NCBI GenBank assembly: GCA_030435675.1
Contig: CM059622.1
Location: forward strand, 7,936,001 to 8,000,000
Reading direction: 5' to 3'
DNA from: Steinernema hermaphroditum
Taxonomy: Eukaryota; Nematoda; Chromadorea; Rhabditida; Steinernematidae
DNA: 64,000 nucleotides
Below the pieces are notes generated by a model, which made no database searches, was not told the DNA's origin, and saw only the letters and a list, made by a program, of their open reading frames with translations. Positions 11,698-21,834 of the stretch are shown one piece after another. Position 1 is the first letter of the stretch, and each line of letters begins with the position of its first letter. The position numbers and the translations under genes were made by a program.

Positions 11698-12149
11698 GCA
11701 TTTAAATTGACGTTTGATCTTGACTTAAACATTAACCAATGGATAAAAATCTACGCTTAATATGGTCTGTGGTTTCTTACTGACTACCGTCAGATCTACG
11801 CCCCCTAAAATTTAAAAACTTGCCATAGGGTTCGTTTTGAGAAAAAGTTGGGCTTTTCTTTGTGATAGTAGCCTGAAAACAGGATAGAACTGCGCAAAAC
11901 ACCGTTTTCAGCGTCCGAAATTACATAGAGGTATCAATTAGATAGTTTTAGTGCTTCTGGATATCACTTCCCCATCAAAACTTTGAACCCTAACTTGACC
12001 TGCACTCTTGTCCGGGTCCCGGAACGAACTGTAAAACGGGATTTTCAGCTTTTGTGATTATTTCCACGTTGTAGAGCGTATGCGAAAACATGTGTCTCAT
12101 GGGACACGACATTTTGAGACACAGACGCCGTGTGTGGTCCTGTGTCTTA

Positions 12150-12564
12150 AGGCTGGGCCATACTTCTGAGACGCAGGCTGTGTCTCAAATTTTTGTTTGC
12201 GGTTTTTAAGTTTCTTTTTATGTGGTTTGCTGATATATGAGCCACGCGCAGGAGTCGCGCATCACTCATCCACCGTGTACGAGCAAAAAAATTGGAATGA
12301 GATTCAAGGCTGCTGACTTGTGGGCGATTCTTTCTGTGTCTCACCATGTGAGTCATGACTCATGTCTCAAGACCGTGAGACACAGAAAGAATTGAACACA
12401 GCTCACGAGTTACCGTTTCTGTTCGAGTGATCTTTATAGTGAACTGTTCCTGAGTGATGCGCGACTCATGCGCGTAGCTCACATTCCAGCAAGCCAGATA
12501 AGATTAAACTTAAAATCCGCAAACTTTGAGACACAGCCTGCGTCTCAGAAGTATGGCCCAGCCT
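12150..12564. mobile_element. MITE of the AGGCTGGGCC family with TTA target duplication
   Basis: Termini AGGCTGGGCCATACTTCTGA and its reverse complement, flanked by TTA on both sides (12147-12149 and 12565-12567). The centre has palindromes with TGAGTCATGACTCA-like cores. Two relatives are in the window: 51450-51845, and an enlarged copy at 53699-55135. A 3-bp TWA duplication fits PIF/Harbinger-type mobilisation; that is inference. Confidence 0.75.
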
Positions 12565-12830
12565 TTAGAGGTTGCCCAACACAATTAAATCAGTTTCTCA
12601 GAAAACGTGATAGTTTTCGAGAAATAAGCCTTAGGGCGCAGAATGAACTTTACTGTGTAATTGTCGGTCTACCGGTCTCGACACGAATTCCATGACGGAC
12701 ACAACCGTATTTCCCGCGTTTTCTTCGTTATCCAATCTAGACGCGCCTGGGCTCATTCGACGCACCAGAAGCTGCTGAGCAAAATGTTCCTAAGCGCGGA
12801 CATGCAAGTCACTTATTTCGGACAAGAAGA

Positions 12831-14040
12831 ATGAAAATATTGCGCAAATCGTGCCGCGCCGGACAAATCGTGCCGGGACCCTTAGTACCCCCGGAACCCC
12901 AGACGCATATCTTGAAATTCATCAAGTATTATGAATCGCAATGGATCACTTCCACTCCACTCAGGCATTGGAACTTTTGGAAATCAGAGGTACGAACGAC
13001 TAATGTAGCAGAGGGATTCCATTCGCGTCTTCAACAGCACCCCCTTGTTAAAAAACATCCTAATATTGTTGGACTTTTTTCCTTTCTGCGCATCTGGCAA
13101 AGCGAACAGTCTACTCGCAAGGAACAGTTAAAGCGCAGTTATCCTTGTAAGCCCAGAAATCGCAAATATGAAATACTTAATAGACACATGCGCAGTGTTT
13201 TCTCCTCTCTTGAGAACGCTAACGTTGCAAACCAAATAGCTTTATGCGATGTTCTCATATATCTAGACAAGTGTAACGCGGTGATCGCTGAATGCGACTC
13301 TTCCGGTATGACTAAGAAGGCCGCTAAACTGAATTCTCAACAACGTAATCAGGGTGGTCTGCACGCGTAGTCAGCAACGTAGAAGAATTACATGACGATT
13401 GTGTCATTATTTCTGAAGTTGCGGGATTTTTGCAATTTACGTTCTCGCCTTTGCAAGAACAAGACATAATTGAAATCGCTAAACAATTATCCGTGCAATT
13501 GCCGGACAACTTTCATTCTTCTATTTCTTCATTTCTTCCATTTCTACGACATTTGGGCCAACAAGTGCTCCGCGCTACGTAGGAAAGTCTAAGGCTGACG
13601 GCCATTGCGGTTTTCGTAGCATAATTCAGTGCATTTTCGGGCCAATGACCGACGACAGCAACTCTTTGCACGGAGTGTTGCGCGACTTTGTATGCAACGT
13701 CATTGAGGCCGAGCTTAGAAAGAAACCTATTCCCAAATGGATGAGCGCTCATTCCCCATTCGATATCAAAGATCACACTAATCATTCGCAGATAGACACG
13801 AATTTCCAAGTTCATCTTAAGCGCATGAGCTATAATAACGGGAAGAACGTAGTTTGGGGTGATCTCTATTGGATGACAGACCTGGAACTGCAAGCCACAG
13901 CTCACGCACTTAATCTGAACATATTCGTCTATTCGGCAGTTTTCAAAAAGTGGACACCATACCGCAGCAACAAAACTACTCACGCTACATGCTTATTATT
14001 GCTCTCGAACGACCACTTTGACCCTATTTACATGATATAA
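12831..14040 (+). pseudogene. MULE transposase C-terminus followed by OTU-type cysteine protease domain (broken frame)
   Basis: An open frame at 12831-13370 carries a MULE-type C-terminal region (LRHWNFWKSEVRTTNVAEGF; compare the TNNxVExWH motif of MULE transposases). The coding signal shifts frame near 13370 (VEELHDDCVIISEVAGFLQF) and again near 13555. It then reads PRYVGKSKADGHCGFRSIIQ...IFGPM into the frame that runs to 14040. DGHC is the OTU catalytic D-G-x-C motif and NDHFDPIYM near the end holds the His. DDE residues upstream are absent, so this is a decayed 3' half. OTU domains remove ubiquitin; whether this one acted for the host or the element is unknown. Confidence 0.65.
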
Positions 14041-14284
14041 AGACGACACTAATATACCTTCTTCCTCTAATTCAGTCTCCGATGTGTGTTGTGTCGTTCA
14101 CCTAACACACAGCGTAATTAGTGAACTTTTGCAGGTCTTGTATTCTTTCTTCGGTCTCTATGTCATCTTTCGCCATTTCTGTTATTTTGTTACGTTGTTT
14201 ATGAAGATCTGGGGCGCAGTTCCGTTGCAACATGCCGAAAGTAGGTGAAGGAATAGATGAAAAGCAAACGGAGCTCAATGGAAC

Positions 14285-14440
14285 GAAATCAGAATGAACG
14301 TCCGACATTCATTGTACTAATTCGGTCCCGCACAGATTAGCCTTTTTGTACTAAATCGGACACGTGCGACATTCACTGTACTAATTCGGTCCTGAGCGGA
14401 TTCGCCTGAGTGTACTAAATAGGATATTGTAATGTACTAA
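14285..14440 (+). repeat. Cluster of TGTACTAAATCGG-like repeats
   Basis: The word TGTACTAAWTCGG or a close variant occurs at about 14311, 14348, 14379, 14412 and 14433, spaced 20-40 bp. One more copy (AGTACTAAATCG) lies at 20371, beyond the recombinase and hAT. It may be subterminal sequence of the tyrosine recombinase element. Confidence 0.5.
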
Positions 14441-14442
14441 AT

Positions 14443-14625
14443 TGCGGATTTCAGCGGAACGAAGCCGAACAGCTGGGGGATCCCGGGGCGGTAGTTTGAG
14501 GTACGGTATCGAGAGGCGGGGTGCAATGGATTTTGGAGAAGTGGTTTTCTCATTTTTTTCTGCGTTGAAAATAGTTCAACGGTCATTAAGGTGTTTTCTG
14601 GTGCTTGAAGCTTGATTAGGTTTTG
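14443..14625 (+). repeat. Direct repeat R1, matching 16396-16572
   Basis: From GCGGATTTCAGCG to GAAGCTTGATTAGGTT this segment repeats at 16396-16572 with few differences. Both copies are in the same orientation and bracket the Helitron relic. They lie upstream of a tyrosine recombinase gene. Split direct repeats are known for DIRS/PAT-like elements; here the assignment is tentative. Confidence 0.65.
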
Positions 14626-14849
14626 CGTTTCGAGTTTGCAGTGATTGTGACAGAATTTACGTTTGGGGTGCAAGGTAGTGTGACTGTTCTGCACTGTGGT
14701 TGTGATCTAGTCATCCAGTCCTCAATACTGGTGCGTTTTGCAGTCGACCCGGTCGACGTATCCAGTCCCCGATACTGGTGTGTGTTATTGTCGATAGGTT
14801 CGACGCTGCCAGTCCTCGAAACTGGTTTTAGCCAAGCTTGGCGTGGGGC

Positions 14850-16058
14850 TTTGGGGTTTTAGGTGGAGTGGTTTGTTTTGAGTGAAATCTTGGGGGAATG
14901 ATCCTTAGGGAGGGATCTTAATTTTAGTGAAAAAAAAATTTTGAAATCGTGTCAGAAACCGGAGATACGATAGGATTTTGTCAAATTTGAAAAAAAACCG
15001 ATTTTTTTTGCAGGAAAAACTTTTGCCGAGTTAGTTTTTAGTGCATATTGTAGAGCGTGAAAAACTGCATGATTTCTATTGAACAGATTTTGCTCAAAAA
15101 ATTTAGAAAAAAAAAACATTTTCGAAAAAAACGTGCTCCGTTCAAAACCCTAAGGATCTATGGAGTCGCGTTTGTTCTGTGTGAGCTTGGTATCAAAAGA
15201 AAGCCACGAAAGAAAGCCAAAACCTACTTTTCTCGATTTTTGATTTTCGAGTTCGTTTTCGAGAAATCAACGAAAGAAGATTTGGTGCGGTCTTCAGAAA
15301 GGAGGTCTTCCCCGAAGAGCAAAATCCCACCATCTTCACAAGGATCGCTACGAAGAATTGGGAACCCGAGCTGTTTTAGCCGCGCATAATGAGAACGTCG
15401 ACAAGATCAACGCCGAGGCTCTCCGAAAAGTGCCTGGAGAGTCCACTGTCTACGAGGCTATCGATGAACCGGCAGTTGACTGTCCCTTTACAGTACCCCT
15501 TCCCGGCCCCGAATCTTTCCAGCACCGGGCGGCATCCGGCATGCCAAAGCACCATCTTGAGCTCAAGGAAGGCGCCATTGTGATGCTTTGCAGAAGCCTC
15601 GACGTTGAGGCAGGACTCTGCAACGGAACGAAACTGATCGTCACCGAACTTCTACAGCACGGAGTAATGTGCAAGTTCGTCAAGCGTCCCCCAACGGAAA
15701 AAAACGAATCTTCATTTCGCCGCTCAGATTCAAGCACGTCGACAAATGCGGCCCAACCTTCAGCTTCTTCCGTCGCCAACTCCCCCTTCGACTCTGCTAC
15801 GCTATGTCCATCAATAAAGCGCAAGAACAGACCTTTGATCGATGTGGGCTTCTCTTGACAAGCCCCGTTTTCAGTCACGGCCAGCTTTATGTGGCGCTAA
15901 CGCGAGTCAGAAGAGCACAAGACCTCACAATGTGCGTCACAACTGACCCTCTGGCCGAAATCAAGCTATTCAATGTCACCTGTGATTCCTTTGTGATAGC
16001 GCTGTCCTCTGAATGCTCAAAGTGTAATGTCAACAATAAAAGCTTCATGCTATAATAC
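14850..16058 (+). pseudogene. Relic of an autonomous Helitron: 5' region and PIF1-type helicase C-terminus
   Basis: 14850-15330 matches the inside of the Helitrons at 76-1463 in reverse orientation, so the plus strand is the sense strand here. From about 15331 it codes ...RYEELGTRAVLAAHNENVDKIN..., and then [23 protein letters not shown] in the frame ending at 15858. After a frameshift near 15760 it continues in the frame to 16055 with [18 protein letters not shown] and [12 protein letters not shown]. These are the C-terminal motifs of Helitron PIF1 helicases (NxxVDxIN, SINKxQGQT, YVALSR). The Rep domain and N-terminal helicase motifs are missing, so it cannot be autonomous. Confidence 0.75.
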
Positions 16059-16133
16059 TATAATCTCTAAACACCCAAAAATCACCGTGCTCCTCGACAT
16101 AGCATCAGTATTACCAATATATAAGAGGCAAAA

Positions 16134-16240
16134 CTAGCCTGGGTGGGCTGCGCGACAGGTTAACTGAGTGAAAGTTGTGAAAAAAAGTGAAAAACAACTG
16201 CGCAACAGGTCGACGCTCGCTTCGCTCGCTCAAATCATGT
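16134..16240 (-). mobile_element. 3' end of a second Helitron subtype
   Basis: CTAG at 16134-16137 is followed on the plus strand by CCTGGGTGGGCTGCGCGACAG and the AACTGCGCAACAGG block seen in the Helitrons at 76-1463, but more diverged. Read on the minus strand this is a Helitron 3' terminus with T after CTAG. Its 5' end was not found; the sequence beyond 16240 is unrelated to the first family. Confidence 0.6.
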
Positions 16241-16395
16241 CAGGAGCCCGAGTTAGGCCTGATTTTATGGTTTTTCAATATAAATTCGTAGAAAAATTTT
16301 ATGGGAGTGGAGTTAGTATCATTTTGAAGAGAAAAAAATTGAGCGGAGCTGAAATAAGCTTGTTCGCGGAGAAGCACGTAGTGCTTCGCAGAGGA

Positions 16396-16572
16396 AATGC
16401 GGATTTCAGCGAAGCGAAGCCGAACAGCTGGGGGATCCCGGGGCGGTAGTTTGAGGTACGGTATCGGGAGGCGGGGTACAATGGATTTTGGAGAAGTGGT
16501 TTTCTCATCTTGCGTTGAAAATAGTTCAACGGTCATTAAGGTGTTTTCTGGTGCTTGAAGCTTGATTAGGTT
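16396..16572 (+). repeat. Direct repeat R1, second copy
   Basis: Same-orientation copy of 14443-14625. Just upstream (16339-16392) lies a block, GAGCTGAAATAAGCTTGTTC..., that recurs at 20124-20171 beyond the recombinase and hAT, so the repeats surround the recombinase gene on both sides. Confidence 0.65.
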
Positions 16573-16667
16573 ACACCGCCCCCACCCGCCCTAACTCACA
16601 AGACTGCTATTTAGATCCGTTCAGGAAGGTCCGACAAGCTATTGGCTGCTTCCTTTCGCCACCTAGC

Positions 16668-17624
16668 GTGAAGGAAGCCATCGCAGTGATCAACGCGGCA
16701 AAAGATGCGTCAACTGTGCGCCGTTATAACCAGTTGGTTACGAAGTTCTTGAGCTGGAGGAAGGACCCAAGGAGCTGTATCAGCAGTTCAGAGGTGTTGG
16801 CGTACTTATCGGCAGTCTTCCACGATGCGGGATCGGCATCAAGCGTGACGATGGCAGCGGCCGCGATCAAGTGGTACTGTAATCTGATAGAGGAGCAACA
16901 TTTGGAGTCGTTTTGGACCAAGAGCTTTATGGAAGGGGTGCGGCGGTTAGCACCAGCTCCTATTCATCGATTCAAGATCACCCCAGCTGACATGAGTCTA
17001 ATTGCCTCTTCGAAGTCATCTGCTCCGAAGGACCGAAGGATTATCGCCTATGTCTCCCTGTTATTCGCTGGTTGTCTACGTCCGATGCAAGGTGCCTCGC
17101 TTCGCCGAGACGATTTAAAGTTCTCCAGTGATGGCGTCATGCTGATAGAAGCCGACAAGACTAACAAGAAGGGCCCCGCGAAGTGGGTGCCTGTCCAGAG
17201 GACTGGAAACTCTTCAAACAGCGTTTGTGCTGTTCAACTCTTGGAGACATGGTTGCAAGTCGCCCCGATGTTCGTCTTTCCAAATCTGTCGAAGCCATTC
17301 CAACACATGTCCTACGGATCCGCGCGTCGCGAGTGGAAGCGCCTGGCCGCGGAACTCGGAATCAAGAACCCCATAACTCTTCACGGTTTCCGAGGGGGCG
17401 CGGCTACAGAAGCTATCAAGAACGGAGCGCCGATCGATGAGCTTATGCGTTTTGGACGTTGGAAGCGTGTAGAAACTTTGGAAGCGTACGTGGAGGTGTC
17501 AAGCGAGACGGTGCCACCACGTCTTCTGCGTTTAGCCGGTTGCCGAAGATACCCTGATGTGGATGGTGGTTTGTTCTTGTTGTTGCCAATTTGTTGTTGT
17601 TGTTTGTTAATGATTGGTTGGTGA
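16668..17624 (+). CDS. Tyrosine recombinase of a Crypton/DIRS/PAT-like transposon
   Basis: Frame of about 318 residues starting after a splice-acceptor-like CACCTAG; the first exon is not identified. The N-terminal SAM-like part contains STVRRYNQLVTKFLSW. The catalytic domain shows all expected residues: Arg in GCLRPMQGASLR, His-x-x-Arg in LHGFRGG, Trp in FGRWK and Tyr in LEAYVE. Such enzymes cut and rejoin DNA by a 3'-phosphotyrosine. No reverse transcriptase is nearby, so this is either a Crypton or the remains of a PAT/DIRS retroelement, known in nematodes. A hAT element is inserted 90 bp after the stop. Confidence 0.75.
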   Translation: MKEAIAVINAAKDASTVRRYNQLVTKFLSWRKDPRSCISSSEVLAYLSAVFHDAGSASSVTMAAAAIKWYCNLIEEQHLESFWTKSFMEGVRRLAPAPIHRFKITPADMSLIASSKSSAPKDRRIIAYVSLLFAGCLRPMQGASLRRDDLKFSSDGVMLIEADKTNKKGPAKWVPVQRTGNSSNSVCAVQLLETWLQVAPMFVFPNLSKPFQHMSYGSARREWKRLAAELGIKNPITLHGFRGGAATEAIKNGAPIDELMRFGRWKRVETLEAYVEVSSETVPPRLLRLAGCRRYPDVDGGLFLLLPICCCCLLMIGW

Positions 17625-17835
17625 AGGTTCATGGGTTGTTGTTGATTGTATATGACCGTTTTGAACTCTGTAAACGTTCACCTACTGTTGTTGGTGACTG
17701 TATGTGGAAGGAGGGCTGTGCGAAACTCAAAACTCGAAAGTCAAAACTCAAAACTCAAAACCTAAACTCAAAACTCAAAAGTAATTCTGGAACAACTTTA
17801 ACAAATAACGCTGGAATAACAGAAATACAGTAGTA

Positions 17836-19458
17836 TTAGGTCGTTTCTTCGGCGAAGCCTTCCAGAGGCACATTTGACTTCAGGAATAGCAGCTTCTGGA
17901 GGTTTTCGGGTGACATCGACCTTCGGAGATTGGTGAGTGCCAGTGATGCCGTAGAGAACAGTCTTTCGCTTTCGACTGACGTGGCCGGAGCGGATAAATA
18001 CTTCTTTGCCATCTGCGACAGAGCGGGGAACTGTTCGGCATACACAGTGTTTGCCCAGTATTGAATAGGATCGGCAAGTGGTTGAGCTGATTCGCCGAGG
18101 TATTTATCGACTTCCTAAACATGACGTTGCACTCAATAGCCAAAGTTTTTCCTTACCAGACGTAGCCGCAGTTTGTCGTCCAAAGGAGGTGAGCTGATAG
18201 GGTCTTCTGATATCTGGACCGATCGGTACTTCTCAAAAAACGATATCTGGCTGCTGTTATCATCCGTTGCTGCAACAGGAGGCTTCGTTGAGGTCTTGAT
18301 TCGGGCATTTGCGTCGTTGAGAACTTCGAAGGCTGCATCCATAAGGCAAGCAGCTGCTTCGTCCTTTTTCTCCACCTCCATGAAATCGCGCTTGAAACGT
18401 ACATGAAACAATGTTGCTACAACAAAATTGGCGTCGCTTTCGATCCCGGCTACTCGCGTCTCTAGATTTTGGAGGATTGCGGAACAAAGTTCCGAGGCAG
18501 CATCATTTAGAACGGCACGTCGTAGAACGACGATTGTAGGAATGACGGCGGATATTGTCACGGATCGGCCTTGGAGCATCGTCGTAGCTTCTTTGATGGG
18601 TTTCAATGCATGGAGGATCTTCATCATCATCGAAAAATCGCCGGAGTTAAACTTGGGATAATCGCTTCGGTCAATTAGAAAAGCCTTCACGACAGAGCGG
18701 TTTTCCACGAAGCGCTCAAGCATATCGTGGAGCGAACTCCAACGTACTTCGATTCCCTGAATCAAAGAACTGACTTATGCATAATCCGCACATTTACCTT
18801 TACGAGCCAACGCGGAGAAAGCTCCTCAAGTGATTGGAGATCCTTAAAGTGATCTCTATCCACCGGCGACTTCCTCAACTTTCGGACAAATTTCTTAGTG
18901 TTCTCAATGAAGGTTGTAAATTGGTCTTCGTCATCGATAACGCTTCTGAGTCCACCGTAGACAGCCTGAAGTCAGCCAATTCAATAAGAGTTGGAATTAA
19001 TCGGAACTTACCAGTTGAAGTTTATGTGCGAAGCAGTCTATCGAAGCCAAGCCACACATCCGTGTTGTCTTCTTCATAGTACTTGCTGCGTCCCTCACAA
19101 CCAAATGACACTTGTTCTTGGCATCATTTCGATGAGACGAAATGCAGACGAAATAGAAGGCGTCTGTGGATCGAGCTTCCTCTTCTTGTTATTCGGTTCT
19201 GTCTTCCGTTCTTGTAGCTGCTCATATATGATGGCGTTCATGATGGCGCTTCATATGCTTGATGAGGCTTGTTGTAGCACCGTTCTTTCGCGAAACCTCT
19301 TGTTTACAAGTTCTGCACTTCGCTGTGCCTTTCGCGGCATCAGTCGACATCAGAACTCTTAAAATCTGCGATAGAACGAGAACGATGAATCTGTTCAGCG
19401 CCAATGTCCACATCATAATGACTGTTCCGTTGAAGGTGGCGTTCGACAGGTTCATCAC
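17836..19458 (-). CDS. hAT family transposase
   Basis: Minus-strand spliced gene. The N-terminal exon has a BED-type zinc finger (CRTCKQEVSRKNG...LIKHMKRHH). Exon 18157-18756 holds GIEVRWSSLHDMLERFVENR and the long helical middle. The last exon 17836-18114 is the dimerisation domain with ATSVESERLFSTASLALTN and LLFLKSN, ending at TAA 17838-17836. Introns are 42 bp or less (18115-18156, 18757-18797). The part between 18800 and 19220 was not fully joined; I cannot exclude a break there. The protein would act on the element's own ends. Related fragments lie at 34248-34607 and 39800-40110. Confidence 0.75.
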
Positions 19459-19616
19459 AATCTAAAAACGTTCAGCTATGAGGCATCGATGAGGATAAAC
19501 CTTTTCGACCCAGAACGAAAATTCCGTGTAAGTCAGAACGCGGACACCCAAAGCAACTTGAGAGACGAGCGAAAGTAAATCGTAAATTCCCATAGCTGTC
19601 ATAATCCAATATGTCT

Positions 19617-19890
19617 CTGGCGATGCTAGGCTTTGAGTTTTTTTTGCTGTTTTTGAGTGATTTTTTGTCTATTTTGTAACGAGCAGTGTTTTCGGTTCGA
19701 GTTTCCTGAAACTTTACAATTTTTCGCCCACTTTAGCCATTTACATAAGCGCCAATCTTGCCGCTCGCAGGGCTACAGTTTTAGGCCCCAACTTCAGCTT
19801 TTTGCATGAGCGCCAATCTTGCCGCCCGCAGGGCTACAGGCTAATTGGCTTTTAGTACCTGGAGGGCGCGAATTCGCGCGCAGCCGGGTT
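19617..19890 (+). repeat. About 275-bp dispersed repeat, inverted copy at 34638-34945
   Basis: Runs from CTAGGCTTTGAGTTTTTTTT to CTGGAGGGCGCGAATTCGCG. It includes two or three copies of a block GCCCGCAGGGCTACAG with AATCTTGCCG. The same sequence is found reversed at 34638-34945. It lies within the hAT element here but next to a hAT fragment in the other place. Confidence 0.7.
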
Positions 19891-20435
19891 TATCATCGTA
19901 AACAGACAGTCCCATAGCGCTAGCTCACGGCGAACAGTGGAATACAGAAAGGTGAATGGAAATATGCGGAAACATTTCCCCAAACTGGGATTTCATAGAT
20001 TTCGCTTCAGGACCGAGTTTTGAGTCGAGTTTTGCCAAAAACTCAAAACCCAAAACTCGCACAGCCCTGTGTGGAAGGCGGTATTAGACCGGAGATATAT
20101 GGTGTTCGGAGCTGTTCAGAGCGGAGCTGAAATAAGCTTTTTCGCGGAGAAGCACGTAGTGCTTCGCAGAGTTTACGAGTTTATTTACGAGTTTATTTCT
20201 CGTATCAAAGGCTTACGCCTTGCGAGACACCGTCTCCGGAATCAGCTCTTCGCCTCTCTGATGCCCGCGCACACTAATGGGATCGCCGTGCTCTACTCTG
20301 ATGTGCCGAAGTCAGAAGAAGACCGGTGACTACGAAGTGATAATGTGTTTCTTGTGCTTCGCAGAGGAAAGTACTAAATCGTTGTTGTAGGCCGATTTGC
20401 TGCCCAGGGCGATTTGCTGCCCTCAGGGTGTTCAT

Positions 20436-21165
20436 GGCGGGACCACGCGGCCAATCTGCTTCCTCCTCCAGGCCAACTTGCTGCGCTTACTATTTTTTGG
20501 CCGTTTTTGTGCTATAGTGGTCCAAAGTGGACAAAATTGATCACGTGGGACGGTTCGGGAATGATGGTTGGTGATCCAATACATTCTTCGCCGCAGTTTT
20601 AGCTTAGTACACCAGCCAAGTCGGACGGCGTCAAATACAGAGATGGCAAGTCCTAGAGCAATAGCTCCCAATTGTAGATCGAAATCTATGAGCCACTCTC
20701 CGTTTCGGTGCAGCTTGCTAATATGCTTGTTATGACTCATTACAGATTCAGTTTTGTTAAGCCTGCACCTCATCCAGTGCTCGTTCTGATCAATAGTATT
20801 TATGCGTACATAGTGTTAAGCAGACTCCTAAACTCCGTTTTAAAAGCATAGGCAAAGAGGAGCAAATCATGGCGGCGGTGCCAGGTCCAAATAGGCCCTG
20901 GGCTAGACTCCTAAACTTCGGTTGTTTGCAAATGTTTTATATCTCCTTGAAAGTGCCGAAGCCCGTTGTTGACGGAGCAAAACAAGACGTCTTCTTGTTT
21001 TGGAGGTGTGAATTTGGAAGTATTCCTGGCATATCTGTAGCGATGTTCAGACTCCAACTTGGACTCAAAACTAATAGTAAAAAAAACGCACGAAGGCGGT
21101 CAGAAATGCGAGGGCAGCAAGTTGGCCTGGAGAATGAAGCAGATTGGCCGGGTGGTCCCGCCACG
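20436..21165. mobile_element. Element nested in the left MULE terminus
   Basis: GGCGGGACCACGCGGCCAAT at the left and its near reverse complement ending GTGGTCCCGCC at the right give inverted repeats of about 47 bp. The right end of the MULE has an uninterrupted version of the surrounding sequence (GTGTTCGTGGCGGGCG in reverse), so this is an insertion. No transposase is visible in its 730 bp. Confidence 0.65.
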
Positions 21166-21179
21166 GGCGTCATGACATA

Positions 21180-21715
21180 AGAGCGCCGGATTTAAGCGCG
21201 CCGAAATAAGCGCGCCGAAATAAGCGCGCCGTCATAAGCGCGCCGTCATAAGCGCGCGGCGACATAAGCGCGCGGCAACACAAGCGCGCCGTCATAAGCG
21301 CACCGTCATAAGCGCGCGGCGATATAAGCGCGCCGCGACACAAGCGCGCCGTCATAAGCGCACCGTCAGAAGCGCGCGGCGACATAAGCGCGCGGCAACA
21401 CAAGCGCGCCGTCATAAGCGCACCGTCATAAGCGCGCGGCGATATAAGCGCGCCGCGACACAAGCGCGCCGTCATAAGCGCACCGTCAGAAGCGCGCGGC
21501 GATATAAGCGCGCCGCGACACAAGCGCGCCGTCATAAGCGCGCCGTCATAAGCGCGCCGTCAGAAGCGCGCGCCGTCATAAGCGCGCCGCGACACAAGCG
21601 CGCCGTCATAAGCGCACCGTCATAAGCGCGCGGCGATATAAGCGCGCCGCGACACAAGCGCGCCGTCATAAGCGCACCGTCAGAAGCGCGCCGTCAGAAG
21701 CGCACCGTCAGAAGG
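21180..21715. repeat. Left terminal tandem array of the MULE
   Basis: About 35 units of 14-16 bp built on GCGCGCCGTCATAA, GCGCGCGGCGACATAA and GCGCACCGTCATAA variants, with one GAGCGCCGGATTTAA unit at the outer edge. The array is the reverse complement of the inner right array. ORFs read through it only because the unit lacks stops. Confidence 0.85.
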
Positions 21716-21834
21716 GGTGGTCTCGACACGATGCATATGTACAGTATCTGTTCTCGATTCTTTCGTCTCTGCTATGAATCCGCCTTCATTTTCTACTTTT
21801 TTTTCTACGTCCTTTCTGAACGCTTCTGTACGAT

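Larger units (their letters stand above)
17712..20070 (-). mobile_element. hAT transposon with 8-bp target duplication
   Basis: The borders are GTGGAAGG at 17704-17711 and again at 20071-20078, an exact 8-bp duplication. The ends are AGGGCTGTGCGA on the left and CGCACAGCCCTGT on the right (inverted). Length about 2.36 kb. It encodes a BED-finger hAT transposase on the minus strand. It sits inside the 3' part of the tyrosine recombinase element. Confidence 0.85.
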
